Source: Phytophthora quininea (taxonomy: Eukaryota > Oomycota > Peronosporomycetes > Peronosporales > Peronosporaceae). From it: DNA of 64,000 nt. The notes under the pieces are model-generated. The model ran no database searches, was not told the origin of the DNA, and saw only the letters and a program-made list of their open reading frames with translations. Both the position numbers and the translations under genes were made by a program. Below, one piece after another: positions 36,254-47,600 of the stretch (positions within the stretch are counted from its first letter, which is position 1; each line of letters starts with the position of its first letter). The DNA lies in NCBI GenBank assembly GCA_011947345.1, contig JAAVTG010000067.1, forward strand, positions 1 through 64,000. The letters are read 5' to 3'.

Positions 36254-36495
36254 TCGTCGGCACGCCGAAAACGCGGCCGCGAGTCGCCAGCCGCCGCCGC
36301 CAGCGCGACTTCCACCTCCAGCACGTTCACCACGACATGTCCAGCCGGGCAAGGCCCTCTACGACGTGCAGGCGTCGTCGGCACGCCGAAAACGCGGCCG
36401 CGAGTTGCCAGCCGCCGCCGCCAGCGCGACCCCCACCTCCAGCACGTCCACCACGCTATGGCCAGCCGCAAAATGAGCCTGGCGACGTGCTAGCG
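36254..36495. repeat. 121-bp direct duplication
   Basis: The segment TCGTCGGCACGCCGAAAACG with the following CCGCCGCCGCCAGCGCGAC and CCACCTCCAGCACGT occurs at 36254 and again at 36375. The copies differ at a few sites. On the minus strand both copies read AAAAG(N/D)SRPRFRRADD in the same frame only over short stretches, so coding status is unclear. Confidence 0.8.
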
Positions 36496-36825
36496 CAACT
36501 ATTGCGTGGCTTCGGTCACGGCGCGCTGGCTGGCCGACAGAACGGGGAAACGAGGGGGTCTTGGGGCCTTGGGGCGTCGCGTGCGGCTTGGTTCTTCGAG
36601 GCTGCTGTGGTGGCGACGATGGTCTCAACTGAGCAATGTGCTATATAAACGTCTTTAGAGCAATTAGGCGGATTTTAGCCAATAGAGGGGAGGTGCCTCC
36701 ACCGGATCACAGTGCTGCCTCCACCGATCACAGTGCTGCATGTAAAAAATGGCCGCCAACTGTAGTTTTGCCTCCATTGCCTCCATCGGTTTGCACTGCA
36801 GATCACGTATCATGTATGCAGTACA

Positions 36826-36957
36826 CATACACATACACATAAACATACACATATACATACACATACTCACACTCTACACATATTCACACTCTACACGCAC
36901 TTACATTCTATTTACGCTTACTCTCTATTCTTTACACTCACTCTCTACTTACATTCA
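36826..36957. repeat. Second G-poor CACACTCTACACAT-type tract
   Basis: About 130 bases of ACATACACATA units followed by ACTCACACTCTACACATATTCACACTC and CTTACTCTCTATT words, almost without G. The same words occur in the 25822-26636 tract in the same orientation, so this looks like a small dispersed relative. There is no intact CCCTAAA run here. Confidence 0.8.
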
Positions 36958-37084
36958 GCGACCCCTGGATGGACAACATCACCATATTTTCGCCACAGAT
37001 GTTGGGAATCAGCTGCGAAGATGCCTGAAACACATCCTGAAGAGGTCAAATCCGCGGTCCTGTTTGTGGAAAGTGGTCAAAAGA

Positions 37085-37457
37085 CTTCTTAAAATTTGCC
37101 AAAGGAGATGAGGACTTTGGGATTGATGCTAGCATCGACTACAGCTGCATGTTCAATGCCTTGAACATTACTGCTCATGTTGTTGGGCGTCCCGGACTGA
37201 TTTCCGAGGCAGTTGTGGAGATTTTTCTCGCCGAAGAGCTCCAGAAGGACAATGACCTGACTGAGGGGTATAATTGGAAGCAATTTGCTGGGCTGTCGCC
37301 AAGACTCCGTGCTACTTGCTGTGACTTGGTCATCAATCAGCTGAAGAAAACCTTGGTGGCACTGTTTGTGCTCCAGGTTCAGGACGGTGGAAACAGCGTA
37401 TCGGTTTCGACGAAGACAAGGAAGGCAATATCAAATAGGAGAGCGTCTGCGAGCTGA
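37085..37457 (+). pseudogene. Unrecognised ORF fragment
   Basis: An open + frame reads from about KDFLKFAKGDEDFGIDASID through a helical segment to a stop at 37455. The composition is protein-like (balanced, amphipathic: VVEIFLAEELQKDND, ATCCDLVINQLKKTLVALF), unlike the surrounding junk frames, but I recognise no family. Upstream codons contain stops. It lies next to the end of the Copia element and could be a fragment of an unknown gene captured there. Confidence 0.3.
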
Positions 37458-37850
37458 CGTGGAATACATTTTATTCGTTACACATCGTTTATGGGTGTTC
37501 AAGCCGCGCGAGGGAGTGTCCGTGCAGTGTCTGAGGAAGATTTCCGTAGGTTTTATTCTTTGGACAATAAATAACCTTCCTACCAAGTTGGTGTTTTATT
37601 TGACTTCTGTTGAGTAACTCGTAACATTTCCCTCAATTTCTGGAATAATGGCTTTGGTAGTGCCTTAGTCAAAATGTCACCACATATTTCACTTGTGCTG
37701 CAGTAGGTAATTGTGAACTCCTTTCGAAACACTCTCTCCTGTGAGACGAGGTGGTGAGCCTTTTCGTCCAGAGTATAGCGGCCCAAAGTTAAAGTACTCC
37801 TTAATATAACCGCCCAGTCCCTGAAATCAAGGATCAGGTAGTACAATCAA
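37440..37850 (-). mobile_element. Copia RNase H end plus 3' LTR start
   Basis: On the minus strand the frame reads DEKAHHLVSQERVFRKEF, then FTITYCSTSEICGDILTKAL and FQKLREMLRV, the standard end of a Copia RNase H domain. It is followed by a short purine run (GAGGGAAA) and TGTTACGAG at 37626. That is the usual polypurine tract followed by the TG start of a 3' LTR. An AATAAA-type word lies within the putative LTR. The outer LTR end is not defined. The protein part overlaps in homology with sequence near 39000, so this may belong to a second element copy. Confidence 0.65.
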
Positions 37851-38995
37851 GAATTGGCGTGTACCCAGTGAATCCCTCTTGGTTAGATTGACCTCGAGGC
37901 ACCGTCCACCGTGCAGTTCTGAAGTTCAAGTGTATTGGTTCTTGTTACTCCGACTTGGTCCTTGGTCCTTGATCCAGAGCCACACCCACAACCAGGAATA
38001 ATCAACGATATCCTTGATTCAGGTGCCAATTCAACGATCAGGAGTCCGCGCGCAGTCCACACAACCGGAAAAGCCAGCAATATAATATAAACAGAGTCCA
38101 CAAACGACACGTTATACAGAGCCCTTGTTATTTGTCTTAGCCGAGGACTTGGGCTAATCACCGGTGTCAAATGGGCTTCAGGTCCTGGATAACCGGATGA
38201 TCCGAGACGCCCACAACGTACGCGCACCACTCTCTTTGAGAGAAATCCACAATCGATACCACAGCTTTGTCCAACGCTTCACCTCCACAGTCTTCTGTCA
38301 CGAAACGAGGGGTCGACTCTGGCCCAGACGCCCTTGAACGCAGAATATGAAATGGGTCAAGGAGCAAGCCTTGCCCAACTAACACACGGAATAAGCGGGG
38401 CTTGAACCTGAGCGAGCACGCCCAGAACCCCAACCTATCTGTGCCCTGAACTCGGTTGGAGTCCCACAGACAGCATGATCTTGACGACTGGACGCGATCC
38501 TTGTCCTGCAGCGACGGCGCGCCTTGATCCACCCACACGCTGTTCGGCGGGTCGATGTGGCTGCCTGTACAGCACGCACAGAGGCAGACTTGGGCCCGAA
38601 GACTTGGCCCACTTGCGCTTGACAGGGAAAAATGAACTCTGTTTAAAGTCAATGGCTAGCGTTCTCCTGCATGAATGCTAATCTGTGTGGACCACTTGAG
38701 TTGATACATTCATGGCAGGCTTTTGAGGGAAACCCGCGTCAGGGCGAGGGGCGACTTGGACGGAGCGTCTAACTCAAGGGTCCTGAACGTGCACGTTCAA
38801 AACCAGACACTTCCAAGTCTAGGGCCCATGCCTGACTCAGCAACCCAACCAGAAAATCACCAATCATTCCACATTTCATGTCCCCACCATATGTCACACT
38901 GACTCTAATACCAAGCCAATCAGAGTGCGTATGTTCTTTTCAGCCAATCAGAACACCATCATCATGAATCTTTGGAAATTTTTGAGAGCGCCTCG
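37851..38995. other. 1.1-kb insertion or leader sequence within Copia
   Basis: This separates two Copia RNase H pieces and has no recognised coding content. A minus-strand frame of 161 codons (38167-38652) has no known motif. TGGTATTAGAG on the minus strand (38903-38913) resembles the initiator-tRNA primer-binding site next to Copia 5' LTRs, so the stretch may be the untranslated leader of a deleted Copia copy. Confidence 0.4.
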
Positions 38996-39587
38996 TGTCA
39001 CCTGCACGAAGTATTTGATATTGACGTATTTGATGTGCTTACTACATCCACGCAACTTGAGGTTGTTTCAAATTTTATGCAACTTTTGTTGTCATCTAGG
39101 ATGAGTGTGGGTATCAGAGTAAATTTATCTTCGCAAACGTTTAATGTAAATAAGCTCTTGGATGCAGTAGCATAGAGCAATGTACTCCGCTTCAGTCGTG
39201 GACAGGACGACTGTGTAATATCTGCGAGAGACCCAGCTAATCGGACTGTTGCAGAACATTGTGAGGTATCCACTAAAGCATCGCCGAGTGTCGGTGCACT
39301 GGGCATAGTCTGAGTCTGTAAAAGCCATCAAGTAGTCATCTGACTTTAATAGCTCAGGGTTTTCTGTTCCACCGAGGGTAATGGCATTGTTGCGTGTACC
39401 GCTCAAGTAGTGCATGTCTGACAGCTCGCCCATGGAGCTTGCATGGGTTGTTCAGGTACTGACTGACTTCACGAATAATGTATGCGAGATCGGGTTTAAT
39501 TCCTGTCATCACGTTCATGAAGCCACCAACAGCTTCACGATATGCCTTATCGGCTTCATTGTCAGGACAGTCTGTTGAGCTCAATTT
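38996..39587 (-). pseudogene. Copia RNase H, broken
   Basis: Homology starts as DNEADKAYREAVGGFMNVM and GIKPDLAYIIREVSQYLN (about 39450-39560). After a frame change it reads AFTDSDYAQCTDTRRCFSGY, CNSPISWVSRR and VLSTTEAEYIALCYCIQEL (about 39150-39330), with the RNase H catalytic Asp in TDSDYA and Glu in TTEAEY. The last part, SKHIKYVNIKYFV near 39000, is in yet another frame. It removes the RNA strand during reverse transcription in active elements. Confidence 0.8.
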
Positions 39588-40425
39588 GTGAACGATAGGA
39601 ACGCTTTTTGGGGATGGCATTTTACCTTGAAAATGGCCCAGAACTTTAGCGGCAGAGCTCTTTTGGTGAATAGAGATGGAGAGGGCGGCTCGGTTCCTTT
39701 CAATGGTCCAACCAAGGAGGTAGGATACTCCCCTAATTCAGTAATGTTAAACTCAAAGTTCAATGCCGATTTGACCCTAGCAATGATTTGTTTGGATGAC
39801 GAGATGATCAACAGGCCATCGACCTAAACCGAGACGTAACATGGTGCGTTGAATTTGACTTTGAAGAATACACAGCGCTCTTTAACTAGGCGACGGAAAC
39901 CAAGTTTTCGAGGTAGGCGGCGGGGATATGATACCATACTCTAGGGGCTTGCTTGAGGCCATAGAGGCTCCTATCAAGTTTGCATGCAAGTTCTGGTTGA
40001 TTTTTAGTATTAAAACCTTCGGGCTGCTCCATGAAAATCTCAACCTCAAGGTTGCCGTTGAGAAAAGCGGTTTTCGCGTCCATTTGCTCAACTTCGTAGT
40101 CAAGGATTGCTGCGGTGTAAACAATAGTCATAGGACCTCCATACGACCAACCGGAGATAATATCTCTGTGTAGTCTATCCCGTGTTTGTGGTGGAATCCT
40201 TTTGATAGCTAAACGTGCTTCAAAGCGTACAATGCTACCAGTTTCATCACGATTACGGACAAATACCCATCGACATTGCAGTACTTTGCGATTGCTGGAG
40301 AAAGGTACTAGGGACCAAGTGCGGTTTTTCTTCGGTGAGTGAGACACAGAGAGGGCCGCCGCGTGCCAGTCAGATGCATGATTTGAGCGCATGGCAGCCT
40401 TGTATGTTGTAGGTTCTGGGTACAT
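39588..40425 (-). pseudogene. Copia reverse transcriptase, broken
   Basis: The frame from 40425 shows NRTWSLVPFSSNRKVLQCRW, VRFEARLAIK, QMDAKTAFLNGNLEVEIFM (catalytic Asp in the AKTAFLNG block) and KLDRSLYGLKQAPRVWY, all hallmark Copia RT blocks. After a frame change near 39890 the palm continues. The YVDDL-like active site is degraded to a YVSV, stop, VDGLLIIS reading near 39825. The frame then continues RVKSALNFEFNITELGEY. Inactive as read. Confidence 0.85.
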
Positions 40426-40639
40426 AGCCCGCTGCTAAGAGAGTAATGACCGTATAGTGAGTAACTTGCTTCTCCTCGACAGGCTCGCCAAGAAGCAGAG
40501 CCTTAGAATATACTGGCGAAACATCCATTTTAGAACGCTTCGCAAGAGGAAAATGAGTATCATCGGTGGTGGCCATCAAGGAGGCTTGATTGCGTTTGAG
40601 CAGTGCACTAAGTGGTGGTAGGAGTTCTTCTGACAGGTA

Positions 40640-41981
40640 GGGAAGAGATAAGAGGATCAGGTGTGGCTCGCTCGAGAAATGTCAGGTGATGAGGGAAATA
40701 TGCTCCCTGAATGTGGCATCACGGCTGTAAATGACTTTGTTCTCCGTCGTGCTGAGAAGGCGGTACCCTTTCTTGTTTTGGGGCAAGCCAATGAATATGC
40801 AAAGTTTGGCACGAGATTCAAGTTTATTGTGGCTCCGGCGTCAGATCAATCGCAGCGCACCCAAACACGTTCACGTATTGTAGAGAGGGGTTCTTGCCAT
40901 GTCAAAGTTCGTACGGTGTTACTCCCGATGTAGAACACTGCTTGGCGTCACGTTGGTTAAGTGAGTGGCATATTGGCAACACTTTCCTCACAGCTGGCGA
41001 GGCAGATCTCCATCAATGGTGAGTGCGCGAACGCGGTAAAGGATTGTTATCACGCGGCGTTCAGTAACCGCATTTTGCTGCGGTATGTAAGCGTTTGTAA
41101 ATTGAGCATACGTGCCATACCTGTCGAAGATCCGCTTGCCGAGCTACTCGTATTATTTACCATTATCACTTAAAGTCGAGATATCTCAGGGTCAAACTGA
41201 TTAAACTGGGTCGCCAGCGTGCCAACTTCGCTGTCGAAGCGATTCTCGACAGCCTCGCAAAAACTTTCATAGTACTCACAATTCCTTCTGTATGCGGCTT
41301 CGAGTCACTGGCTGCCGTCTTCTGCGCTTGGGACTCGGCAAGCGGCCACGGATCCGTGCTCTAGCCGTCATGGCGGCACTGCCACCACCTGCGGCGCAAC
41401 AGACGTCGGTCGCGTCGAGGTCTGCAAAATGCCGGGCCTTGTGTATGCGGCTTCGAGTCGCTGGCCGCCGTCTTCTGCGCTTGGGACTCGGCAAGCGGCC
41501 ACGGATCCGTGCTCTAGCCGTCATGGCGGCACTGCCACCACCTGCGGCGCAACAGACGTCGGTCGCGTCGAGGTCTGCAAAATGCCGGGCCTTGTGTATG
41601 CGGCTTCGAGTCGCTGGCCGCCGTCTTCTGCGCTTGGGACTCGGCAAGCGGCCACGGATCCGTGCTCTAGCCGTCATGGCGGCACTGCCACCACCTGCGG
41701 CGCAACAGACGTCGGTCGCGTCGAGGTCTGCAAAATGCCGGGCCTTGTGCATGCGGCTTCGAGTCGCTGGCCGCCGTCTTCTGCGCTTGGGACTCGGCAT
41801 GAAGTACGAGTATATGAAGCTAGAGTTGCCGTTAATTAAATTGTTGGGGTAGTGTGGTCCGAGGAGGCTAGGATAAGCTAGAGGGCCATTGAGGTTGGAG
41901 TGAACCTTTTCAAGAGGCACTGAAGCATGCTCTACACGGTTGTGGTATGGAGCACGATGAGCTTTAGAAAAAGTATGATAG
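40640..41981 (-). pseudogene. Copia integrase, split by satellite block
   Basis: Integrase resumes as HRAPYHNRVEHASVPLEKVH and GNSSFIYSYFM (about 41810-41960) and is cut by the 153-bp satellite at 41801. It continues at 41288 as CEYYESFCEAVENRFDSEVG, then SDNGK with stops, and QFTNAYIPQQNAVTERR (about 41070), which contains the catalytic Glu region. Weaker C-terminal homology runs to about 40640. At least two in-frame stops near 41160 and one near 40980 are seen. The enzyme would insert the cDNA into chromosomes; this copy cannot. Confidence 0.75.
41289..41801 (+). repeat. 153-bp satellite, array 1 (3.3 copies) inside Copia integrase
   Basis: GATCCGTGCTCTAGCC occurs at 41351, 41504 and 41657, steps of 153 bp. 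The block starts at TGTATGCGGCTTCGAGTC and ends at GGGACTCGGCA, giving three units plus 51 bp. The first partial unit has substitutions (CACTGGCTGCC). Copia integrase homology exists on both sides, so the block is an insertion. Confidence 0.95.
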
Positions 41982-43676
41982 TCAGAAGTACTTCCGGACC
42001 TTAGATGCCCGGTAGAATGCGAGTTCTGGAGTCGGTTGGTCCTTAGACATTGTCTGCATAAGACGGAAGTTAGGATGACCGAGTCTTTTGTGCCAAAGTA
42101 GAACAGTAGGATCCATACCTGGTTGGGCTGCAATGGCCGTGGCGGGGTGTTCTTCCGCAGGATTTGCAGTCACGAACGCACTGGATGGCGTCTTGGGTGG
42201 CGTTGTAGCCTTCAGTTGGAACAAGTCCATATTCGTGGCGAGGTGAGCGTGGATTTTGAAGTCCTTGCCCACGAAGAACGAGCACTTAGATGAGTTGTTG
42301 AAGACAACACGGATTCCAAGTTTGAGTAATTGGGCGATGGACAACAAGTTGAACTTCATCGCCGGCACGAAGAGCACATCACGAAGTTCAAGTAGGCGTT
42401 GGGTGCCCTTGGTGTCAGCAACGCTTAGTTCAACGTCACCAATGCCATCGATCGGCAGCTTCTGCTTGCCGCCGACCATGATGGAGCCGTGGTACGGGCG
42501 GATCTCGGTGAACCACGATACTTGAAAGGCGGCATGACGAGTGCATCCAGAGTCAACCGTCCAAATGGGATCCAGCGGGTCGGTGTTGGTAGCAGATAGG
42601 TTAGTGACCGGGGTGGTGGTCGTGTAGGTTATGAGGCCAGTTTCGCGACGACGCGGGTTGAATTTGCGATGGAGGTCTTGAAAGTTCACCGGATTGCCAA
42701 AGCGATCATAGATGTGTGGAACCTTGTAGGCAGTATCTGGACGCGAGGCACCGGAACGTTGACGATCACCAGAGCGGTGGGCACGTGGCTGTTTGGTCGG
42801 AAAGGGGTTGTGGTCCTCTCGGGGCTTGCGCTCGATGATGGTAAAATTGGCAGGAAGCACAGTTCCATCCTTGACTGTGCCAGTGCGCAGATGCTTCTGC
42901 AGCACACGGCAGTCACGGATAACATGTTTGGGACGTTGACAATAGGTGCAGCTGTTACTGGGGCGCTGTGGTTCATCACGTCCATGAGAAGCGTTCTGAA
43001 CCACTTTCAAGGCCGTCTCGCTGGCAGTCTCACGAGCTACCGGGCTGGCCGTGTTGATGATATACTTGCGCTTGGCGCAGTCATCCAGCACCTTGCGTTC
43101 GATGTTCGCCTTGAGATCCGCGTACGGGATGAATTTCTTGCTGCCCTTCCAGATGGCTAGGTCGAGCTTCCACGAGCTTGGCATGGCGTGATAGAGGTAG
43201 AGTGACTTTTGCTCGTCAGTCATCACTATGCCAGTAGCTTCGGCTGCCCCCTTGAGGGCACGCTCAAACTCGAGGAAGAAGCTCATCAGGTCCGTCCCTT
43301 CTTCATACTTGATGATCACCAGGTAATGATTGCTGTAGTACGGGTCTCCATGGGCTATCCAGCCTTCGTAACGATCACGCAGCTTCTGGTAGATATCGTA
43401 GGCTGTTATACATCCCTCGGCGAAAAGTACGTGGGCGTCGTCGATCGTTGAGATAAGGAATGACCTCGTTTTGCGCTTCATGCGGCGTCTTTCACGTGAG
43501 CTCGGCTTGCGAACAGCATGCTGCTTGGCCTCTCTGAGCTTGGCCCGAGATTTCTTACCCTTTGCGCGGAGCAATACTCGGCGTCTTTCCTTTTCTTTCT
43601 TTCCCTCGGCGAAAGACTTGATCATTGGAGGGGCAAGAGGCCTCGTAGATATCTTGGCCGGGAGCTCTGTAGCCAT
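41982..43676 (-). CDS. Copia gag-protease-pre-integrase segment
   Basis: An intact 564-codon frame. The first third is gag (HVLFAEGCITAYDIYQKLRDR, EEGTDLMSFFLEFERALKGA). A CCHC zinc knuckle, CTYCQRPKHVIRDC, lies around residue 240. The aspartic protease site WTVDSGCTRHA is near residue 370. The GAG-pre-integrase motif LLWHKRLGHPNFRLMQ is near residue 530. The protein would be cut from a polyprotein. Integrase homology continues past the stop in another frame. This is the best preserved part of the element. Its first methionine lies within gag because of the upstream frameshift, so the given start is not the natural one. Confidence 0.85.
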   Translation of the reverse strand: MATELPAKISTRPLAPPMIKSFAEGKKEKERRRVLLRAKGKKSRAKLREAKQHAVRKPSSRERRRMKRKTRSFLISTIDDAHVLFAEGCITAYDIYQKLRDRYEGWIAHGDPYYSNHYLVIIKYEEGTDLMSFFLEFERALKGAAEATGIVMTDEQKSLYLYHAMPSSWKLDLAIWKGSKKFIPYADLKANIERKVLDDCAKRKYIINTASPVARETASETALKVVQNASHGRDEPQRPSNSCTYCQRPKHVIRDCRVLQKHLRTGTVKDGTVLPANFTIIERKPREDHNPFPTKQPRAHRSGDRQRSGASRPDTAYKVPHIYDRFGNPVNFQDLHRKFNPRRRETGLITYTTTTPVTNLSATNTDPLDPIWTVDSGCTRHAAFQVSWFTEIRPYHGSIMVGGKQKLPIDGIGDVELSVADTKGTQRLLELRDVLFVPAMKFNLLSIAQLLKLGIRVVFNNSSKCSFFVGKDFKIHAHLATNMDLFQLKATTPPKTPSSAFVTANPAEEHPATAIAAQPGMDPTVLLWHKRLGHPNFRLMQTMSKDQPTPELAFYRASKVRKYF

Positions 43677-43731
43677 TGCTTCGGACGAGTTGCCAGACGA
43701 AGATGCGGAGGGGGCCTCGGACGACGAGCCG

Positions 43732-44157
43732 TCAGCCTTCGGCTGCGCGGTGAGATCGGCTTGGGGGCACCTTCATCATCACTGCCGTCGGGGGCAGAGT
43801 GCCCGTTTCGGATGGTTGGTCGTCCGAGAGAGAGGGCGAATGTGGGCGGGAGGTCTTGGGCTTGGACGTGGTCCGAGTGTCCTCGTCCGAAGAGCCGATG
43901 GACGATTCGGACTGGCCGTCGTAGTCCGCTTGGTCGATGAAGCCGAGCAGTCCTCTGCCGTCGAGGGCTGCGCGAATACGTGCGTTCCATACTGGAAAGT
44001 TGGAGCCGTTGAGTCTTGGAAAGTCTTCGCCACCTCTCCTCAACGAGGAGCTCATGTCCTGTTGTGGAATTTCTACAGCACTTAGTACAGTTTGGAAAAT
44101 GAGATGAAGAGGACGAGCTCGCTGTAGACTGTAAAAGAAAGAGTCAGATGTCTTCAA
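43732..44157 (-). pseudogene. Copia gag, N-terminal part
   Basis: The likely start is MSSSLRRGGEDFPRLNG (ATG near 44057), followed by FPVWNARIRAALDGRGLLGF, the N-terminal gag segment typical of Copia elements in plants and oomycetes. A Ser/Asp-rich linker follows. The frame ends near 43732, and the rest of gag continues in another frame from 43676, so one frameshift separates the parts. The product would be the capsid-like structural protein that packages element RNA in the cytoplasm. Confidence 0.7.
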
Positions 44158-44600
44158 ACTCGTGGTCCACCATCGTCGATATTTATCTGCAAATGCATTC
44201 CAATTTGGAGTCAGTTCACTTGAAAAACGAGACCAGTGTATCTTAGCCGCTTATGACTCCCCATCCGATGATTCCAAGCCAGCTGCAGCAACTGGCTTTT
44301 TGTACACAACTGCTTTCTCTCTCTCCCTCTCTCTCTCTCTCTCACGAAATTTTTAGTAGCGCCTCAAAGGTAAAACATGCTTCAAATATGTACATTCCTC
44401 CAGAAAGAGTCACAAACGCAATCCTTGCGACACGGTCGTAGCTGGTAATAACCGCGTCCTCACCCATCAGCCAGCACTGAGCGCCACAAACCGATCAGAT
44501 ACAAATCATGGCTAGTGGCACCGATCCGTGCTCTAGCCGTCATGGCGGCACTGCCACCACCTGCGGCGCAACAGACGTCGGTCGCGTCGAGGTCTGCAAA
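44150..44600. repeat. Approx. 450-bp dispersed module, copy 1
   Basis: Shared with 51712-52155. It contains ATTTGGAGTCAGTTCACTTG-like words, a CT-rich run (about 44320-44345), ACGAAATTTTTAGTAGCGCC and a final part equal to about 80 bp of the 153-bp satellite (from GTGGCACCGATCCGTGCTC). Copy 1 runs straight into array 2. It may be an LTR or a non-autonomous element; no terminal repeats were established. Confidence 0.85.
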
Positions 44601-47600
44601 ATGCCGGGCCTTGTGTATGCGGCTTCGAGTCGCTGGCCGCCGTCTTCTGCGCTTGGGACTCGGCAAGCGGCCACGGATCCGTGCTCTAGCCGTCATGGCG
44701 GCACTGCCACCACCTGCGGCGCAACAGACGTCGGTCGCGTCGAGGTCTGCAAAATGCCGGGCCTTGTGTATGCGGCTTCGAGTCGCTGGCCGCCGTCTTC
44801 TGCGCTTGGGACTCGGCAAGCGGCCACGGATCCGTGCTCTAGCCGTCATGGCGGCACTGCCACCACCTGCGGCGCAACAGACGTCGGTCGCGTCGAGGTC
44901 TGCAAAATGCCGGGCCTTGTGTATGCGGCTTCGAGTCGCTGGCCGCCGTCTTCTGCGCTTGGGACTCGGCAAGCGGCCACGGATCCGTGCTCTAGCCGTC
45001 ATGGCGGCACTGCCACCACCTGCGGCGCAACAGACGTCGGTCGCGTCGAGGTCTGCAAAATGCCGGGCCTTGTGTATGCGGCTTCGAGTCGCTGGCCGCC
45101 GTCTTCTGCGCTTGGGACTCGGCAAGCGGCCACGGATCCGTGCTCTAGCCGTCATGGCGGCACTGCCACCACCTGCGGCGCAACAGACGTCGGTCGCGTC
45201 GAGGTCTGCAAAATGCCGGGCCTTGTGTATGCGGCTTCGAGTCGCTGGCCGCCGTCTTCTGCGCTTGGGACTCGGCAAGCGGCCACGGATCCGTGCTCTA
45301 GCCGTCATGGCGGCACTGCCACCACCTGCGGCGCAACAGACGTCGGTCGCGTCGAGGTCTGCAAAATGCCGGGCCTTGTGTATGCGGCTTCGAGTCGCTG
45401 GCCGCCGTCTTCTGCGCTTGGGACTCGGCAAGCGGCCACGGATCCGTGCTCTAGCCGTCATGGCGGCACTGCCACCACCTGCGGCGCAACAGACGTCGGT
45501 CGCGTCGAGGTCTGCAAAATGCCGGGCCTTGTGTATGCGGCTTCGAGTCGCTGGCCGCCGTCTTCTGCGCTTGGGACTCGGCAAGCGGCCACGGATCCGT
45601 GCTCTAGCCGTCATGGCGGCACTGCCACCACCTGCGGCGCAACAGACGTCGGTCGCGTCGAGGTCTGCAAAATGCCGGGCCTTGTGTATGCGGCTTCGAG
45701 TCGCTGGCCGCCGTCTTCTGCGCTTGGGACTCGGCAAGCGGCCACGGATCCGTGCTCTAGCCGTCATGGCGGCACTGCCACCACCTGCGGCGCAACAGAC
45801 GTCGGTCGCGTCGAGGTCTGCAAAATGCCGGGCCTTGTGTATGCGGCTTCGAGTCGCTGGCCGCCGTCTTCTGCGCTTGGGACTCGGCAAGCGGCCACGG
45901 ATCCGTGCTCTAGCCGTCATGGCGGCACTGCCACCACCTGCGGCGCAACAGACGTCGGTCGCGTCGAGGTCTGCAAAATGCCGGGCCTTGTGTATGCGGC
46001 TTCGAGTCGCTGGCCGCCGTCTTCTGCGCTTGGGACTCGGCAAGCGGCCACGGATCCGTGCTCTAGCCGTCATGGCGGCACTGCCACCACCTGCGGCGCA
46101 ACAGACGTCGGTCGCGTCGAGGTCTGCAAAATGCCGGGCCTTGTGTATGCGGCTTCGAGTCGCTGGCCGCCGTCTTCTGCGCTTGGGACTCGGCAAGCGG
46201 CCACGGATCCGTGCTCTAGCCGTCATGGCGGCACTGCCACCACCTGCGGCGCAACAGACGTCGGTCGCGTCGAGGTCTGCAAAATGCCGGGCCTTGTGTA
46301 TGCGGCTTCGAGTCGCTGGCCGCCGTCTTCTGCGCTTGGGACTCGGCAAGCGGCCACGGATCCGTGCTCTAGCCGTCATGGCGGCACTGCCACCACCTGC
46401 GGCGCAACAGACGTCGGTCGCGTCGAGGTCTGCAAAATGCCGGGCCTTGTGTATGCGGCTTCGAGTCGCTGGCCGCCGTCTTCTGCGCTTGGGACTCGGC
46501 AAGCGGCCACGGATCCGTGCTCTAGCCGTCATGGCGGCACTGCCACCACCTGCGGCGCAACAGACGTCGGTCGCGTCGAGGTCTGCAAAATGCCGGGCCT
46601 TGTGTATGCGGCTTCGAGTCGCTGGCCGCCGTCTTCTGCGCTTGGGACTCGGCAAGCGGCCACGGATCCGTGCTCTAGCCGTCATGGCGGCACTGCCACC
46701 ACCTGCGGCGCAACAGACGTCGGTCGCGTCGAGGTCTGCAAAATGCCGGGCCTTGTGTATGCGGCTTCGAGTCGCTGGCCGCCGTCTTCTGCGCTTGGGA
46801 CTCGGCAAGCGGCCACGGATCCGTGCTCTAGCCGTCATGGCGGCACTGCCACCACCTGCGGCGCAACAGACGTCGGTCGCGTCGAGGTCTGCAAAATGCC
46901 GGGCCTTGTGTATGCGGCTTCGAGTCGCTGGCCGCCGTCTTCTGCGCTTGGGACTCGGCAAGCGGCCACGGATCCGTGCTCTAGCCGTCATGGCGGCACT
47001 GCCACCACCTGCGGCGCAACAGACGTCGGTCGCGTCGAGGTCTGCAAAATGCCGGGCCTTGTGTATGCGGCTTCGAGTCGCTGGCCGCCGTCTTCTGCGC
47101 TTGGGACTCGGCAAGCGGCCACGGATCCGTGCTCTAGCCGTCATGGCGGCACTGCCACCACCTGCGGCGCAACAGACGTCGGTCGCGTCGAGGTCTGCAA
47201 AATGCCGGGCCTTGTGTATGCGGCTTCGAGTCGCTGGCCGCCGTCTTCTGCGCTTGGGACTCGGCAAGCGGCCACGGATCCGTGCTCTAGCCGTCATGGC
47301 GGCACTGCCACCACCTGCGGCGCAACAGACGTCGGTCGCGTCGAGGTCTGCAAAATGCCGGGCCTTGTGTATGCGGCTTCGAGTCGCTGGCCGCCGTCTT
47401 CTGCGCTTGGGACTCGGCAAGCGGCCACGGATCCGTGCTCTAGCCGTCATGGCGGCACTGCCACCACCTGCGGCGCAACAGACGTCGGTCGCGTCGAGGT
47501 CTGCAAAATGCCGGGCCTTGTGTATGCGGCTTCGAGTCGCTGGCCGCCGTCTTCTGCGCTTGGGACTCGGCAAGCGGCCACGGATCCGTGCTCTAGCCGT

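Larger units (their letters stand above)
38996..44157 (-). mobile_element. Copia (Ty1) LTR retrotransposon, decayed
   Basis: Gag, protease, integrase, reverse transcriptase and RNase H follow each other on the minus strand. The integrase-before-RT order defines Copia. The body is interrupted by a 0.5-kb block of the 153-bp satellite at 41289-41801. Frameshifts and stops occur in integrase, RT and RNase H, so it is not autonomous. The 5' LTR was not delimited at the right side, where a 450-bp module shared with 51712-52155 begins at about 44150. Confidence 0.9.

Noticed and set aside
38903..38913. Primer-binding site as a firm feature
   Set aside because: TGGTATTAGAG resembles the initiator tRNA complement, but the preceding bases do not end in CA and no paired LTR was found.
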